Assembly: GCA_904063045.1 (NCBI GenBank)
Contig: CAJFCJ010000019.1
Coordinates: 1,813,700 to 1,877,699, forward strand
Length of the DNA stretch: 64,000 bases
Direction of reading: 5' to 3'
From: Dimorphilus gyrociliatus
Lineage: Eukaryota > Annelida > Polychaeta > Dinophilidae
Shown here: positions 12,439 to 24,644 of the stretch, piece by piece
How positions within the stretch are numbered: position 1 is the first letter of the stretch
How the letters are laid out: every line of letters begins with the position of its first letter
Translations under genes and position numbers: made by a program
Notes under the pieces: model-generated
The model's input: only the letters and a program-made list of their open reading frames with translations
The model's database searches: none
Told to the model about the DNA's origin: nothing

Positions 12439-15400
12439 TCATTTACTTGGATGCCTCTGATGAAATGGCTTTATATTGTAAGTTTTTGGCGGTAATTGGG
12501 GCGTTCCATTGGGGACGTCGCGAGATGAGTGACGCCTATTTGGTAGGCTGTGGAACTCTTCCGCATTAGTTGGGGGAGGAGATGGAGGGGCCGAGTTAAC
12601 TCTGCTGTAAAGTTTCATATTTAATTTCTTTTTTCGAATAAAGATATGTTTGGATAATAGTTTTTACCTTGTCTGTATTCTCGGAGGTAATGGGGGGGCC
12701 GCTGGTCTCGTTCTTGGAGGAATTACAGGTTTACTTTTATACGTCCTAGGTGGTACATTAGGAGGTGTGTCAGTGGCAGGACTGGAAGAAACTAATGCCG
12801 AATGTGGAGTTCCAGGAGGAGTGGATGAGCAAGATGATGCTCTTGAATCGTAACTTTCTTCAACTGGAGATGCTGCTGAAATTTTACTTGGCGTAGATGG
12901 TATAGCATCACTAGTCGACTGAATGGGCGTCTTTGTTGTTAATATTGAATACTTCGTACCAGGAGATCGTAATTGATACTGGCGTTTCTTTTCAAACTTA
13001 GGTAAAGATTGTCGAGGACAGTTTCTAGGTTCTATTTGCATGCTTCGTTCATAAAAATATGTCTCCAACTCATGAGATGATTTATCTTCGTGAGGGTTTA
13101 AGCTTTCCAAAAAATTTCGAATTTTCATTTCAACATGCAGGCAGTAAGGTAAATTCTGATTTTGCTGAATCTCGTTTGTAATATCTGCTATTTTCCGACA
13201 TTTGCCGAAATTTATTAGATTCGGATTCTTTTGTAAAAAGTCGGCGTTGCCGACTTCCGTTAAAAGAAGGTGATTTAGAGATGCTCCTAAAAATAAGAAA
13301 AATTGAATATTGTATTGATATATTATGATAAATGAAAAGTAAGAATATGGTTACAAACCTAAAAATGGAACGCACGGCGGATTGATATTTCGTAATCTCT
13401 CAAAATATTTTCGATTATGATTATGACAAAATTCTTCGGCTTCCTCAAGAGTTTTTAGGAATTTAGCCCGATTTTGAATACCCTATAGGATTGAATAGTA
13501 TTATTCGTGCTAAACATATCACTAATATAGAAAGAGATAGTATTACCTCTAATTGCCTCGTATGAGTTAATCGATGAACAGAAGCTGATGTAAGGGCAGA
13601 GGCAACTTCAATCACTCCCGAAAAGTTGTTCAAATCGTAAAAACTTATATATAATTCAAGAACTCTATGAAGAACTTGCGTTCTCTCTTCAATATTCCCT
13701 GTTTCGACAATAGTCTTAACAAGCCAATAAGTAAAGCGGGTAGAAAAGTCAATTGCTTTTAAAATATTTGGTGATGTTTCATATTTATCCGCTTTTGTCC
13801 ATAATGATCCAACCATTTCGGAAGATTTGATAGCCTTAAATAAATCAAATTCTAGAAGAGTGACTTGTCTTGCTAACTCCACGGGATGTAGCTAAAAATA
13901 GATAGGATAGAGAATACATGAAATTAATATTTCTCTTAATAGGATTAATTAATTGTTATAAAAATACAAGATAAACTAATAAAATTTCCAAATTAATACT
14001 TACAGACATCAAATCGTATTCGACTGTATTGTCTTTTGTAGCAATATGCCATAGTATAGGAGGTGGTTCGGAGCTATAGCAATAATCAATTTTTACCTCC
14101 CTTTGTTCTCTCTATGAAAGACGATAAGTGACTTTGGTAAAGCGATAATGAAATCTAAAATTACCTTGCGTTGAAGGACTTTTTTTACATTTTCTAACCA
14201 CTTGCTCATGCTTTTGTCTTTTGAACTACCTAGGAAGTTTTCGAGTTTCTTCAAAAGTTCCTGATTCATTTCAAAGTCATACCAATGTTGATCTACCCAA
14301 TGCTTTAAAACATTCAGTGTCCTAATGAAGTAAAGGAAACAAAGGATTATTTTAATAGTAATAGCAATTTCTAATCCTCTTTCTAATTAGTATTAATTAA
14401 AGAAAATTAATGAAACCTCATCTGAATCGGCTTGACGTATTCCTTTCTATAACGTTTACTTGGACAAACGGAAGTTTCTAAATCCAAATAGAGAGGAATG
14501 TCGTAACGTTCTATCAAGAGATCTAGTAGTTGTTCTGGTTGACAAAACGTCCGATATGTGGTCAAGAATGTCCTAATGAAGCTCGGATTGAACGAAGAAG
14601 GTGGTGTGAGCTTTTCGACTAGTTTTAATAAGGTAGCTCCGCGTATCGATTCGCATTCTGCCTCGCTGCTGCAATTTTCGTCATACTCAATATTTGATTT
14701 GCTATCTTCTTCTGTGAATTTATATTCAGCAGACGGAATTTTAGGTAACGGCTGATTTCTTTCCTCTTCAGTTATTTTCATATCAAGCAACTTATCTAAA
14801 GTACTTCTGACGAGTATATGGACAATAGCTGCCATCCAATTATTCTTTTCCTGCGCCGATTTGCATACAAAGATAGAGGCATGTTCATCCGTTACCAATT
14901 TAAAAGCATTCTCTGAAACACCCTTATCATCCTTAAGGTCTTGAAGATCCATGCCTTTCTTTGGATAGAATTTCTCTTTAAATCTATACTCCAGCTGTTC
15001 ACCAGAGGGAATTACATTCAACTTTTTAATTTGTTGCTTGGCAACAATAAGTACACCGTCGAATAAGAAAAGATATCGTTCTTTCACTCTCTGTTTTCCG
15101 AACCATTTGTTGAGTCGTCCTTCTATAAAAGTTTAATTGAGGGGAAGAGGAAAAAAAAACAAATTAAAAAGGAAGCTTGATGAATGGGTATTGTATTATC
15201 TTTTCTTTATTAAAAGAAGAGATAGCAAGACAAAGAGAGAATATAAGAAACTTGTAATAATAGAATAAAGGGATGACAAACCCATGACAAATTGTTCGCA
15301 AATTTGTTCCATTTCACGCTTGTCAATTTTACTTTCAATACTTTCGACATTCTTTTGAACTTCCTCAATTTTCTTAAGACAAAATGAACGACCTTCGTTT

Positions 15401-17298
15401 GCAGTGAAATGCATATGTAGAGTCGATTCACTAATAGAATGAATGTAAATACGTAATTAATAAGAGATAATCGGCATTGTTTGTGTTTTGTTATTATACT
15501 ATTCTATTTCATAATTATCCTCCTCCTCCTCCACCACCACCAACCCACTTACATCCCATCTTAGCAGCTAGCTGGTTATATATTATGATATATTTAGAAA
15601 GTAGAACACCGAAAGGGGGCGCTAATAAAACTCAATTTGATATGTATATATATATACTGTATAAATTTATATATACTAAATACATAGTATTTATAATTTG
15701 TAAGATAAAAACACAAACTTTTTGAGGCTGACTCCATTCTGTTGCATGAAATTTTCAATGTTGATTTTAATACTTTTAACAATACACGATGACTGCTCTA
15801 ATGAGAATTTGTCTTCTGCATCGATAGATAACTCCAACAGTTGATCTAAATGTTCATTATAGGTGAAGAAGTGATAGACTGGCATAAAAAGCATTTTCGG
15901 CAGGCAATAAATGAGAGCATCGAACACATAGTTGCCGTATTTCTGCAAATAAGAAAAGACGCCAAAAATAAACGCTGCCAAACAACAGTCTTAAACATCC
16001 AGGCACGCGACTGCACGCATTCCCAGGGTATTCGAGGCAAGCGCCGTATCGGCCTATTAGTTTATAATTATCGGCCCGGAATTTTACTAATCCACTATAG
16101 GAAATGGAAATAATGAGGGGAAATGCAAAAGATGCATTTAAAAGCGATTAAAAAATATATAAGTATTGCCAGATTCCGGTTATATAAATATAGACAAAGT
16201 TGAAAGGAGGCGATCGACTCGGTGCATATCCAGGCACGTCGTCAATGACCTACAAATTAGGCGCAAAAGCAAAGAGTTTAGACATACCTTGAATTCTGTC
16301 GCGACTTCAGGGTAGTCCCTTAGTAACTTATCCAATTCACTTTGTATATTAAGTTCAGGATTGAGAACAGCTTCTGCATATCGCTGATAGATGTAGTATT
16401 CTTCCCCTTCTATCATTTCCATAAAACAATTGCCTATTAAAGGCTTCCCATCGTCTACAGAAAAACCGTCTTCTAAATAATCGTATAGCGTCATAGTTGC
16501 ATCGAGAACATCGTCTATTTCACTAAAGATTTTTTCAACTTGATCTCCAGGAACTTCAAATTTGACTATTGGCTCTTTAAAAACTTTACAAATCATTTTT
16601 AATTCTCTTAAATACTGCGATTCCTTAAGAACAATATCACGAGCCAGTTTGTCATAATTATCATAGGCTGCAGGCTTCGTATACTTGATATCACTGTCGC
16701 ATAGTGAAATCTCGCTTCCCGATTGTCTGATTAGGTGACTTAAATGTTCGTCAGCTCTGATCGCCACGATTATATTTTCCTTCGATATCATATTATTCGG
16801 TTTACTTAGAAGACTCACGAAATTCCCAGCTAACGTTAATATATCTCTAGCGATACATTCTAAAATAGAGACGAAGTAGACAGTGATCTGGTTGTTGAAT
16901 CTATAATCAAAAATGTCTTTGAGCAGTAGCTGATGGATTTTATCTAACGGAAAGATGGATGATGAAGCTTTTGAGCTTCGTTTGCTCTTTTGGTTCATGA
17001 GGTCTAGATTTTCATGAGCTGTCTTTAGGACGGTTACATTTAGGGGTGGCACAAAAAATTTATTGATGAATTTGTCAACATCGTCGCATGTTCTCGGTTG
17101 ATTGGAGCAAAGGCTTTCTAAGACCTTAATTAAAACACTCTGTATATAATCCACGGCATCGCCTTTGATAACTAGACATTCATGTTTGTCTTTATGGATC
17201 TTCTCTATTCCTGGGTATAATAACGAATTCCATTTCTTACAGGTCTCTTTGTTAAATTTTTGACCGCTTATCGAACATTCCCTAGTGAAAGTCTGCAT
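12439..17298 (-). CDS. SOS1: Son of sevenless, Ras guanine-nucleotide exchange factor
   Basis: Ten exons, 16288-17298, 15719-15942, 15282-15430, 14417-15122, 14165-14321, 14004-14111, 13547-13891, 13359-13482, 12668-13286 and 12439-12604, give 1202 aa. Order: histone folds (1-180), DH (~195-400; YCLPKMLFMPVYH), PH (~455-560; LNKWFGKQRVKERYLFLFDG), REM (~585-745; IRTFLTTYRTFCQPEQLL), CDC25 catalytic domain (~785-1030; LHPVELARQVTLLE, GSLWTKADK, INPPCVPFLG) and a proline-rich tail with SH3-binding PPLPPR, PPRT and PPKTY motifs. Known role: GRB2-recruited activator of Ras at the plasma membrane, with a Rho-family DH domain. The last intron ends in a tandem CAGCAG acceptor (one residue optional). 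The start matches the vertebrate MQ... start; an upstream leader exon is likely. Complete and apparently functional. Confidence 0.96.
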
Positions 17299-17963
17299 TC
17301 CCGTCAGTTAATCATGCCTGCAATAAAAAGCGCTCACATTCAAATGAAATACTTCCCTACCGTAACTCGCGCGCCTGCTTGCTGTGAGTCATGCACCTTG
17401 CTTACTGTGCAGCATTCCTTTTGCCTACTACAGCACGTATAAATTTACATTTATTTCCAATGCTCGAAGTAAATGACCGTTTATAGGCCTATACGATTAG
17501 GATCGACCTCGGACAAAAGCTGCACCAACCAGACATTTTTCATTACACGTCGTCCGATCGGTAGGTTTTTCGACGATCTCTTTTGACCGGTCGATCAATG
17601 GGGGCTTTAGGATACTTCCTAAATTATATTAAAGCTTTACCTGTGTAATTATAGCGAAAATCTTGATATGTTACATCCACTGATTGGTGACTGGCACTGA
17701 CTTGTGATACATTGGAAAAACTGGTAAATGTAGCTCGGTTTGAGAAAGCCTGGTACAGGATTCGGCCGCCTGCTTTTATCTCTGTTCGATTTCTTCTAGA
17801 AGTTTCGTACTGTAGCCACATTAAATCTGTGATCTTTTGGAACGGAAGGGTCGGAAGATAAATTATCACGTTTTTGATGAAATTCACTAACACTCTCTGA
17901 TTTTAATTTATAACTTTACTCAAAGGAGAAATTTTCTGGATCCTCAATTGTTTTACTTTTCAC
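17299..17963 (-). promoter_or_regulatory. SOS/MRPL48 divergent intergenic region
   Basis: GC content is higher than the surroundings. It has a TGAGTCA (AP-1-like) site at about 17387, GACCGGTC palindromes near 17585 and an acceptor just upstream of the SOS ATG (tttttattgcag|GC), implying a 5' leader exon. Within it, 17624-17893 (minus) is a 90-codon frame starting MLVNFIKNVIIYLPTLPFQK with a donor at NYTG|GTAAAG. It could be a leader exon with a long uORF or the first exon of an unrecognised gene. Confidence 0.4.
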
Positions 17964-18952
17964 ATGTTACGTTTATCTGTAAGAATTGTTTATATATTAT
18001 CGCTCAGTAACTCGTTTTTTTAAAAATTTTATATCAAATTTTAAAAACAGAAGGCTATCTTAAGGACAAATTGTCCATTAAACAGAAAAATTTGGTTAGT
18101 ATTCTTAATTTGTATATTATGACTATCTAGTGTAATTTTCCTGTAACAGCACTTCTACTATTAGTCGAGGGGTTTGGGAACCGGATTATATAAACCAGCC
18201 ACCAGAAATACCTGAATATCAACCTTTAAATATTCAGTTAAGAGGCTACGATTATGTTACATTGGAATCGTTTGCAAGATATGCGCACAGATTATCTGAC
18301 AGATTAGGACTAGACGTTGAAGTGTAAGAACAACAACTTTTTCCCACTTCTAATTAACGAACTACTAATGGACTTGTTTTATCTTATTTTGCAGTTATCC
18401 TGTTCCACCAAGAACAAATTCTGTCAATGTCTTTAAACCGAATTCAACGAAAGTGGCAGATACTTACAAACTATCTAATTATGAAAGAATAATTCGTGTA
18501 AGTATTTATCTATAGTACTAGAGACACCTGGTGGATATTAACTTTATTAAAACTATATTTTTCTTCGTAAAAACGTTCACTTAAATTGACTTTTACTATC
18601 TAAATCAATTTGGATGTTTATAGATCTAACTTTATTTCTTATTTCATTGAAAAGTTAATATTTTAAAAGTAATTCTTGGCTGTGTCTTTAGCTTCTGAAA
18701 ATGCCGTCTAATGTAGCACCAATATTGCTTGACACTCTCCAGTGTAATATGCCGGAAGGAGTCTCGATGACCGTAAAAGAGGTCAGCAATAATTTTATTT
18801 GAATTCCAAAAGTATTTATATATTTCTTATTTGAATATCAGCCGCAAGAGGATGAAGATGAGTTTCGTTATGTTCCTGATCTTATGTTACAAGATTTGTT
18901 TCAACAAGTTGCAGAAATTGACAAAACAAGGGAAGATAGGAAGAAAAAATAG
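17964..18952 (+). CDS. MRPL48: Mitochondrial ribosomal protein L48 (uS10 fold)
   Basis: Six exons, 17964-17978, 18051-18094, 18150-18323, 18395-18497, 18692-18781 and 18842-18952, give 178 aa (human 212). A basic presequence (MLRLSKAILRTNCPLNRK) fits mitochondrial import. The conserved body has PLNIQLRGYDYVTLESFARY, where animal L48 has the MNIQ.KGYDF pattern. A YPVPPRT strand, NYERIIR, PILLDTLQCNMPEGVSMTVKE and an acidic C-terminal segment follow. It is a structural component of the 39S large subunit. The first exon is only 15 nt; phases (0,2,2,0,0) all agree. Lies between SOS and the SOS-like pseudogene. Confidence 0.9.
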
Positions 18953-19639
18953 TTGTATTATAAAAATGTATTAATAAAAACACTCTTTGGAATTACAAAG
19001 TAAATCTTTATACTCCTTCTGTCAATTTATTCTCTTTTCTCGTAATTCTTCTTTCATGTAGCTTAAGTAGTGTCACCAAGGCAGTAAAGTTATTTATAGA
19101 TACACAGTTTGTGTTATTAACACATTTGTATTAAATACATTGAACATGCTTATGATTTTAGCTTTAAGAAAAGAAGGTAGATATTACAAGCAAATCTAGA
19201 AAGCAGTCTACATTCTCATACTGTAGACATATGGAAAGTTCGAAGGATAACTCTTTCTAATAATTAATTCTATCTTTAAATTACTTACTTATCAATTTTT
19301 ATCGACCTTAGCTTAGTTAGCTATGTCTCTGAAATTAATTTCTTAGATGTAAGATAGTCTATGAAGAAGAAAATTAGCAAATAAATTGATGAGTATAGGT
19401 GAAGAAAGTATTAAAAAACAATCTGTGTCTCTAAGAGAAAGAATCAATAATAAATATGGTTAGATTAATTTAATTGCTTCATTGATATTCATTAAAAAAT
19501 GGATAATAATTGATAATTCAGAAAGATGTTAAAGCTCTTCATATCTTTTTTTTATGAGGAACAGATTATATTTTCATTTAATGTAAAAAATAACTGAAAC
19601 TTGATTTTCTCTATTTTCTTACTGTTTAAAAATTACTAA
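18953..19639. other. AT-rich spacer 3' of MRPL48
   Basis: No gene recognised. Possibly more of the decayed SOS copy, too eroded to align by eye. A small perfect palindrome (TGTGTTA-t-TAACACA) lies near 19109. Confidence 0.4.
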
Positions 19640-20600
19640 ATGTTTTGTGGGCAGTTTGTTGATCGATTAATAATTAATTTGCTAGGCTAGTTATCCAATT
19701 ATTATTATTTTATAGTACCAATTTACAGATAGATGTTGAAGAGTGCTTATCTGTTGAGAGTTTATAAGCAGCTGAAAGGCCTGAAGGTTTTCCTTAAATA
19801 GGATTTCCTTTTTATTTTGTAGTCTTGTGGTTTATTAGAGGTATTTAGATTCGACTGTTTTATTTGCTGCTTAGTAACAATATGTACAGAGAAGATATTG
19901 CTCTTTCATTCTTTCATATCGTAAAATCCATCTGTAAAAATTTCATAAAAGAGATATTGAATAATAATAAATCACTAAGTAATAGATAAAAAATGGATTT
20001 TCAAGAAGAAATTAATGAGGAATGCCAAGTTGGAAAGATAAAAAAATGCATAACAAAAGAATGAATGATGTCAAATCAATCCATAATTAATTATGGAACA
20101 AATTTGTTTCATTTTACAGTTATCAATTAGCTTTTAACAATTTTTATCATTCTTTTGAACTTTCTGTAAGTTCTCTAAAGCACATTAATATATTTCCTTC
20201 ATTAGTAGTAAAATGTAAGAAAGTAATTGACTCACTGTTAGTAAGATAAGTAGATAATTCCTGTATGAAATAATCAAATACACTATATATACAGATAAAA
20301 GAATACGTTGTTTGGACATAACTTTTATGCGAACACATTGTAAGCCTGTTATGATTAACTATAGGGAAACAAATTGTTAAATATTAAATCCATTGTGTTT
20401 CATACGCTTTTCGATATTTCTAATAATGTACGATGTTTGTTTGAATGAGTTCCATGGTTTCCTTTGATGGAATTATAATATGATCAAGGTATTTATTGCA
20501 CGTGACTAAGTGATACGTAGAAAATATAAAGTATTTTAGGAAGGCAATAAATAAGAGTTAAGTATGTAGCCTCCATAAGCGTATAATCAGCGGTAATTTA
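19640..20600 (-). pseudogene. Decayed partial tandem copy of SOS (PH/DH region)
   Basis: On the same strand and in the same exon order as SOS, eroded matches are visible: 19680-19760 and 19780-19925 to the PH exon (for example ttgctgcttagtaacaata against ttgttgcttggcaacaata), 20095-20245 to the exon after it (cattcttttgaactttctg against cattcttttgaacttcctc, encoding LHFTTNEG for MHFTANEG) and 20389-20590 to the DH exon (aggcaataaataagagt against aggcaataaatgagagc). Intron-length gaps remain between blocks, so it is an unprocessed duplicate, not a retrocopy. Frames are broken. The 5' exon may extend to ~20.9 kb but the match is faint. MRPL48 lies between it and the parent. Confidence 0.75.
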
Positions 20601-21995
20601 TAATCAGTAAGTTTGAAATTCCAACTCTTTAGATCTTATGATAATAGTAATTTAGTGGTACAGCATTTGTGATAAAAGTAGTATGGTATCTCATTAAGCC
20701 AAAATTCCTTAGCTCAAAATTTTACCTTAAAAGTTGGTTAATCTTCAAACTCTTGCTTACTTCATTATTAATATTTATATTTAATGGGTTCTTTTAAATA
20801 TTACTTATGAATATATTATTCATCGCCTTGTGTTATATCTTTGTAACAAGCTCCCAAAATATAGTTTTTATCTGTTTTATAACAATTATTTAACAAAACT
20901 AGCAACTCGACTTTAGCTAATTATCCTTAGTTAATTTTATGAATAACTGGATAGTTAAGTCTGAGATATTTATTAGAGCTTTTCTTTTTTATATTTGTTT
21001 ATATTATGTATTTATGATAAAATTATCATTTAAATTAAATGCAAGAAGATTGAATATATTATTTAACAAAGCTGCTTTTCCACTCAAGTGTTATACTCGC
21101 ATTAATGAAAAATCTCAAGGATATTTTATTCATTATATTGTTAAAGAACGTGCAGAAGGAAGGGAATATAGTAGTGCTAATGCGGAATTTAACGTTAAGG
21201 TTAACCGGATTTTAATAAGAAATAATGAAAACTGAAATACCGCTTCCATATTTGCGGTTTAACATTTGGGAAGATTAGGGCTAATTAACTCTTGATTTAG
21301 GAATATGATTTCAAAGGGTAATGGAAACAGGAAACTAACAGATTATTTAACTAGTCGTGTCTTAACATTAGTTCATGTTTAGCGATATGTAAATTTTTAT
21401 GTATGGAAAAGAAAGAGAGTAAGAGAGTGAAAGAACAAGGGAGGGGTGAAGAATTAAAAAGCCTGTAGCAATGTATCAAGATACACTTAATTATAATTCA
21501 ATACTTGGAAATGTGCTATTAGTTATGATCGTTTTGCAGACGAAATCAAATAAAGAAAGTATATTGGATTTTTTCAAATTAAAAGTACTTTTCTATTATT
21601 ATAGTTAATTTTTTATAAAATTTCCAATTGACATTACTCTGAATTCTTGTAAAATAGCTACTTAACCAGATGAGAATAAAGTTTTTAATATCTTTTAATA
21701 TTTAGTTGTTAATATGTAATTAACTGAATGTATAAGAATTAACAGATAAAAAGTATATATAGTATATGAAATTATTTTATATCTTGAAATATTAAGAGAG
21801 TAATATAATTATTTAATAAGTGATGTTGCGAAAGCTCTGGAAAATTTCTGTCAAATAAGAGACATTTCTTTTAACTTAGTTTAATGCATATTTGATTCAT
21901 TCACAGCAGTTGCAGGCCGGCGACATCTATGTGTGATAATTTATACCTAGGGGAAGGTTGCAAGGCAGAAAGAGGGAGGAGATTAGAGAGAGCTG
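20601..21995. other. AT-rich spacer upstream of the opsin gene
   Basis: Possible remnants of the SOS copy at its left end. Contains an ATG frame at 20939-21235 without recognisable family. GATTAGGGCTAATTA near 21275 resembles paired homeodomain sites. Nothing else supported. Confidence 0.4.
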
Positions 21996-22004
21996 TATAA
22001 AAGG
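21996..22004 (+). promoter_or_regulatory. TATA box of the opsin gene
   Basis: TATAAAAGG lies 57 bp upstream of the opsin ATG, a canonical TATA element at a plausible distance for a short 5' UTR. Confidence 0.55.
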
Positions 22005-22060
22005 TAGAAAATGCTTTATTTCTATCTCTGAGCTACGTTGAAGTAGTATTTGTATAAATA

Positions 22061-23361
22061 ATGAATAAATCGGTGTGGAAAGCCGAAGAGTGGAGTCATC
22101 TTGGCTATAATTTAACAGCAACGTGGCTATTTTCCTGTTTCATTTTGGGAACGACTTTAAATATCATTTGTTTGGTTATTCTTTTTAAGATAAAAAGCAT
22201 TTCAACAAATATGAATCCTTTTTTTATAAGTTTGAGTGGGGCAGATTTAGCTGTGTCAGTCTTGGCAACTCCATTCTCATTTATATCAACTGTTTCCAGG
22301 GAGTGGTTGTTCGGTGAAAGTGGATGTACATGGTATGGCTTTATATCGTATTTTGCAGGTAATAGTCCCTAATAGATACACGAAGCAAAAATCTGTAACC
22401 TTCGTTTGCTTAACAGGTCTTACTCAAATAACTACAATAGCTGGAATTTCTTTCGAAAGATATTTAACTGTTGTTAAACCCTTCAACATAGCTACGTCAA
22501 ACTCTAGACGCACAGGAGTTATCATAGGTAGTTGATGAACTGTTTTATCTGTTTGTATTTACAAACCTTTTTGCTTCTAGGTTTTTGCTGGCTGTATTCT
22601 CTAATTATGTCATTACTACCAGTTTTAGGATGGAATAGGTATGTTCCAGAGGCTACGAAGACTTGGTGTTCCATAGACTTTCTAACTAACAATAAAACTG
22701 CTAAATCGTATATTATTTTTATGTTTACTTCAACTTTAATACTGCCGTTTACTATTATTATATTTTCATATTTTTGCCTCTTAAGAAGAGTACGAAAAGT
22801 GAGATTTCTATATTTTACTGTAAGAGTATCTGTCCTGAGTTTCACCGTCGATTTTTCTAATAGCAAGCCCGCCAAACTAGTGCAACATTAGGCAAAGGAA
22901 CTACGGCCGTTTTGGAAAAACGTTTAATTTTAATGATTTCGACTATGGTGATTTGTTTTGTCGCAGCATGGACACCCTATGCAGTAGTCGTCTTAATGGG
23001 AACATTCAAATATAGACATCTTATTGAAGGAAATATAACAGCTCAGACTCTACCATCACTCTTTGCTAAACTATCAAATTGCTACAATCCGTTAATTTAT
23101 CTCGGACTGAACAAACAGGTAAGAATATGAAAGATTTTACACTGGGAGATGAGCTGCAACTAACTTTGTTTGTATGAACAGTTTCAAGAAGCATTAATAA
23201 ACCTATTTAGGATACCAGAAACATCAAGTTTTCTGAGTAGATTAGGAACACCTAGCAGAAGAGAACAAGGAAAATCATCTCGAGCTGGAGATGAGTCTAT
23301 GGAATTACGGAGTAAAAGAGACGATCCAAGCACTTCACATCATCTCCAGCCTTCTAAATGA
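22061..23361 (+). CDS. Opsin (ciliary/xenopsin-like GPCR)
   Basis: Exons 22061-22358, 22417-22527, 22581-22798, 22864-23118 and 23182-23361 give 353 aa with seven membrane spans. The retinal-binding lysine is present in TM7 (LFAKLSNCYNPLIY, Lys278, equivalent to bovine K296), followed by NPxxY and the NKQF tripeptide region used by ciliary-type opsins for G-protein contact. Other hallmarks: SFERY (E/DRY) at 113-115, the disulfide pair Cys89 and Cys166, and ECL2 RYVPEATKTWC. The position of the vertebrate counterion E113 is Tyr92, while the ancestral counterion E181 is kept (Glu160). So it is a light-sensing, probably bistable, opsin; subfamily (c-opsin or xenopsin) needs a tree. N-glycosylation site NLT near the N-terminus. 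Confidence 0.92.
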
Positions 23362-24644
23362 AAAGATTCATTCTGTTGACATATACTCTTTTTAACCAAC
23401 TCCTAAAAACAGGTATCATTAGTTAATTGATAATTTAAATTTCCTGGCTACAATATTTGTTTTCTTCTTTAGCACTAGACTATACAGGACTGACAATCAT
23501 CTAAAGTAACTATTTTTAATAGTTTTTAATTAATCTTTTAACTATGTAGTATATCTTGTAAACAACTATAGCTTTTCAGTTCATGTTATTTCTAAATGAT
23601 TTCATCATGCACCTTTATTTAATACACGTTATTTTTTATTTGCTGTGTTTATTTAAAAAAATATATGATTTTCTTACCAAAAGAAGAAGAGGAAATAATT
23701 ATCAATGAATTACATCACGATATCTTATTTTTTGGCATGCAAAATCTCAAATTGTATGTATCATATAACTTCATAAAAAAATTTAGAATAATATTAAATG
23801 CCAATTGGCAGGCAATTTGTAAAATATATAACCTAAAAATCTCTTTGTGCCATTGTTTCAGTTGCACTACTCTTTCATCAATAAATATTTATAATAATAC
23901 ACTCTTTCTTTTAAGCTTATTAAGGTAATAAGGGAACTTTCATGATTCAGCATTATGTCATAGGTAATGTTTTCTTTTCTTTTGTATTAAAGTAAATTCT
24001 TATATGATTATATAACTATTGTAATAAGATAGATTTCTATCTATTGCAGAATGTCAATACGAAATTTTTTAATTCGCTATCTTGATAAGTGAATTTTACA
24101 ATATTCTTAGAACAAACAAGGAGAAAAAAATAGGGATTAGAGTCAATATTCTGTTCTGTTCTACTTTATATTAGTCATATTTATGTAGCTACTTTCCAGA
24201 GACAAACATGGATTTTTATCATCAATCTCCAATTGTAAAGACTCTTCCGCAACAATCGTTAATGTATCGGAAGTAAGCTTATAATTCCGCCTAATTAAGA
24301 TTATATTTCATAAAATGAAATCATTTTCTACAAATGTGAAAGTCAAAAATTTTTATTTTCACTTAAAACTTTCATCTTTCATTTGAAAAGTAAAAAAAAA
24401 TGCTTGCCATAAACAATTATAGCAAAAAAAATCGTATCCTTTTTATTAATAATATACTAGTGTTGCATAAATACTAAACACTATAGTCTACAAAAAAAGC
24501 TAGTATAAATCATAATGATTTCCGAGTGCAAAAACAAAAATATAAAAAGACTATAAAAGAATGACTTTAGTAAATTTTTCCTTTTCTTTTCTTCAAGAGG
24601 CTATCTTAAAAGCTTTTTTTAAACGTTTAAATGTCTTGTATAAA
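23362..24644. other. AT-rich convergent spacer
   Basis: 3' flanks of the opsin and astacin-VWA genes. Small ATG frames (for example 23665-23928) look random in composition. Nothing else seen. Confidence 0.5.

Noticed and set aside
12650-12853. Gly/Val-rich plus-strand ORF
   Set aside because: Shadow of the proline-rich SOS exon on the other strand.
20939-21235. 98-codon plus-strand ORF
   Set aside because: No family, AT-rich codon content, overlaps the area where SOS-copy remnants may extend.
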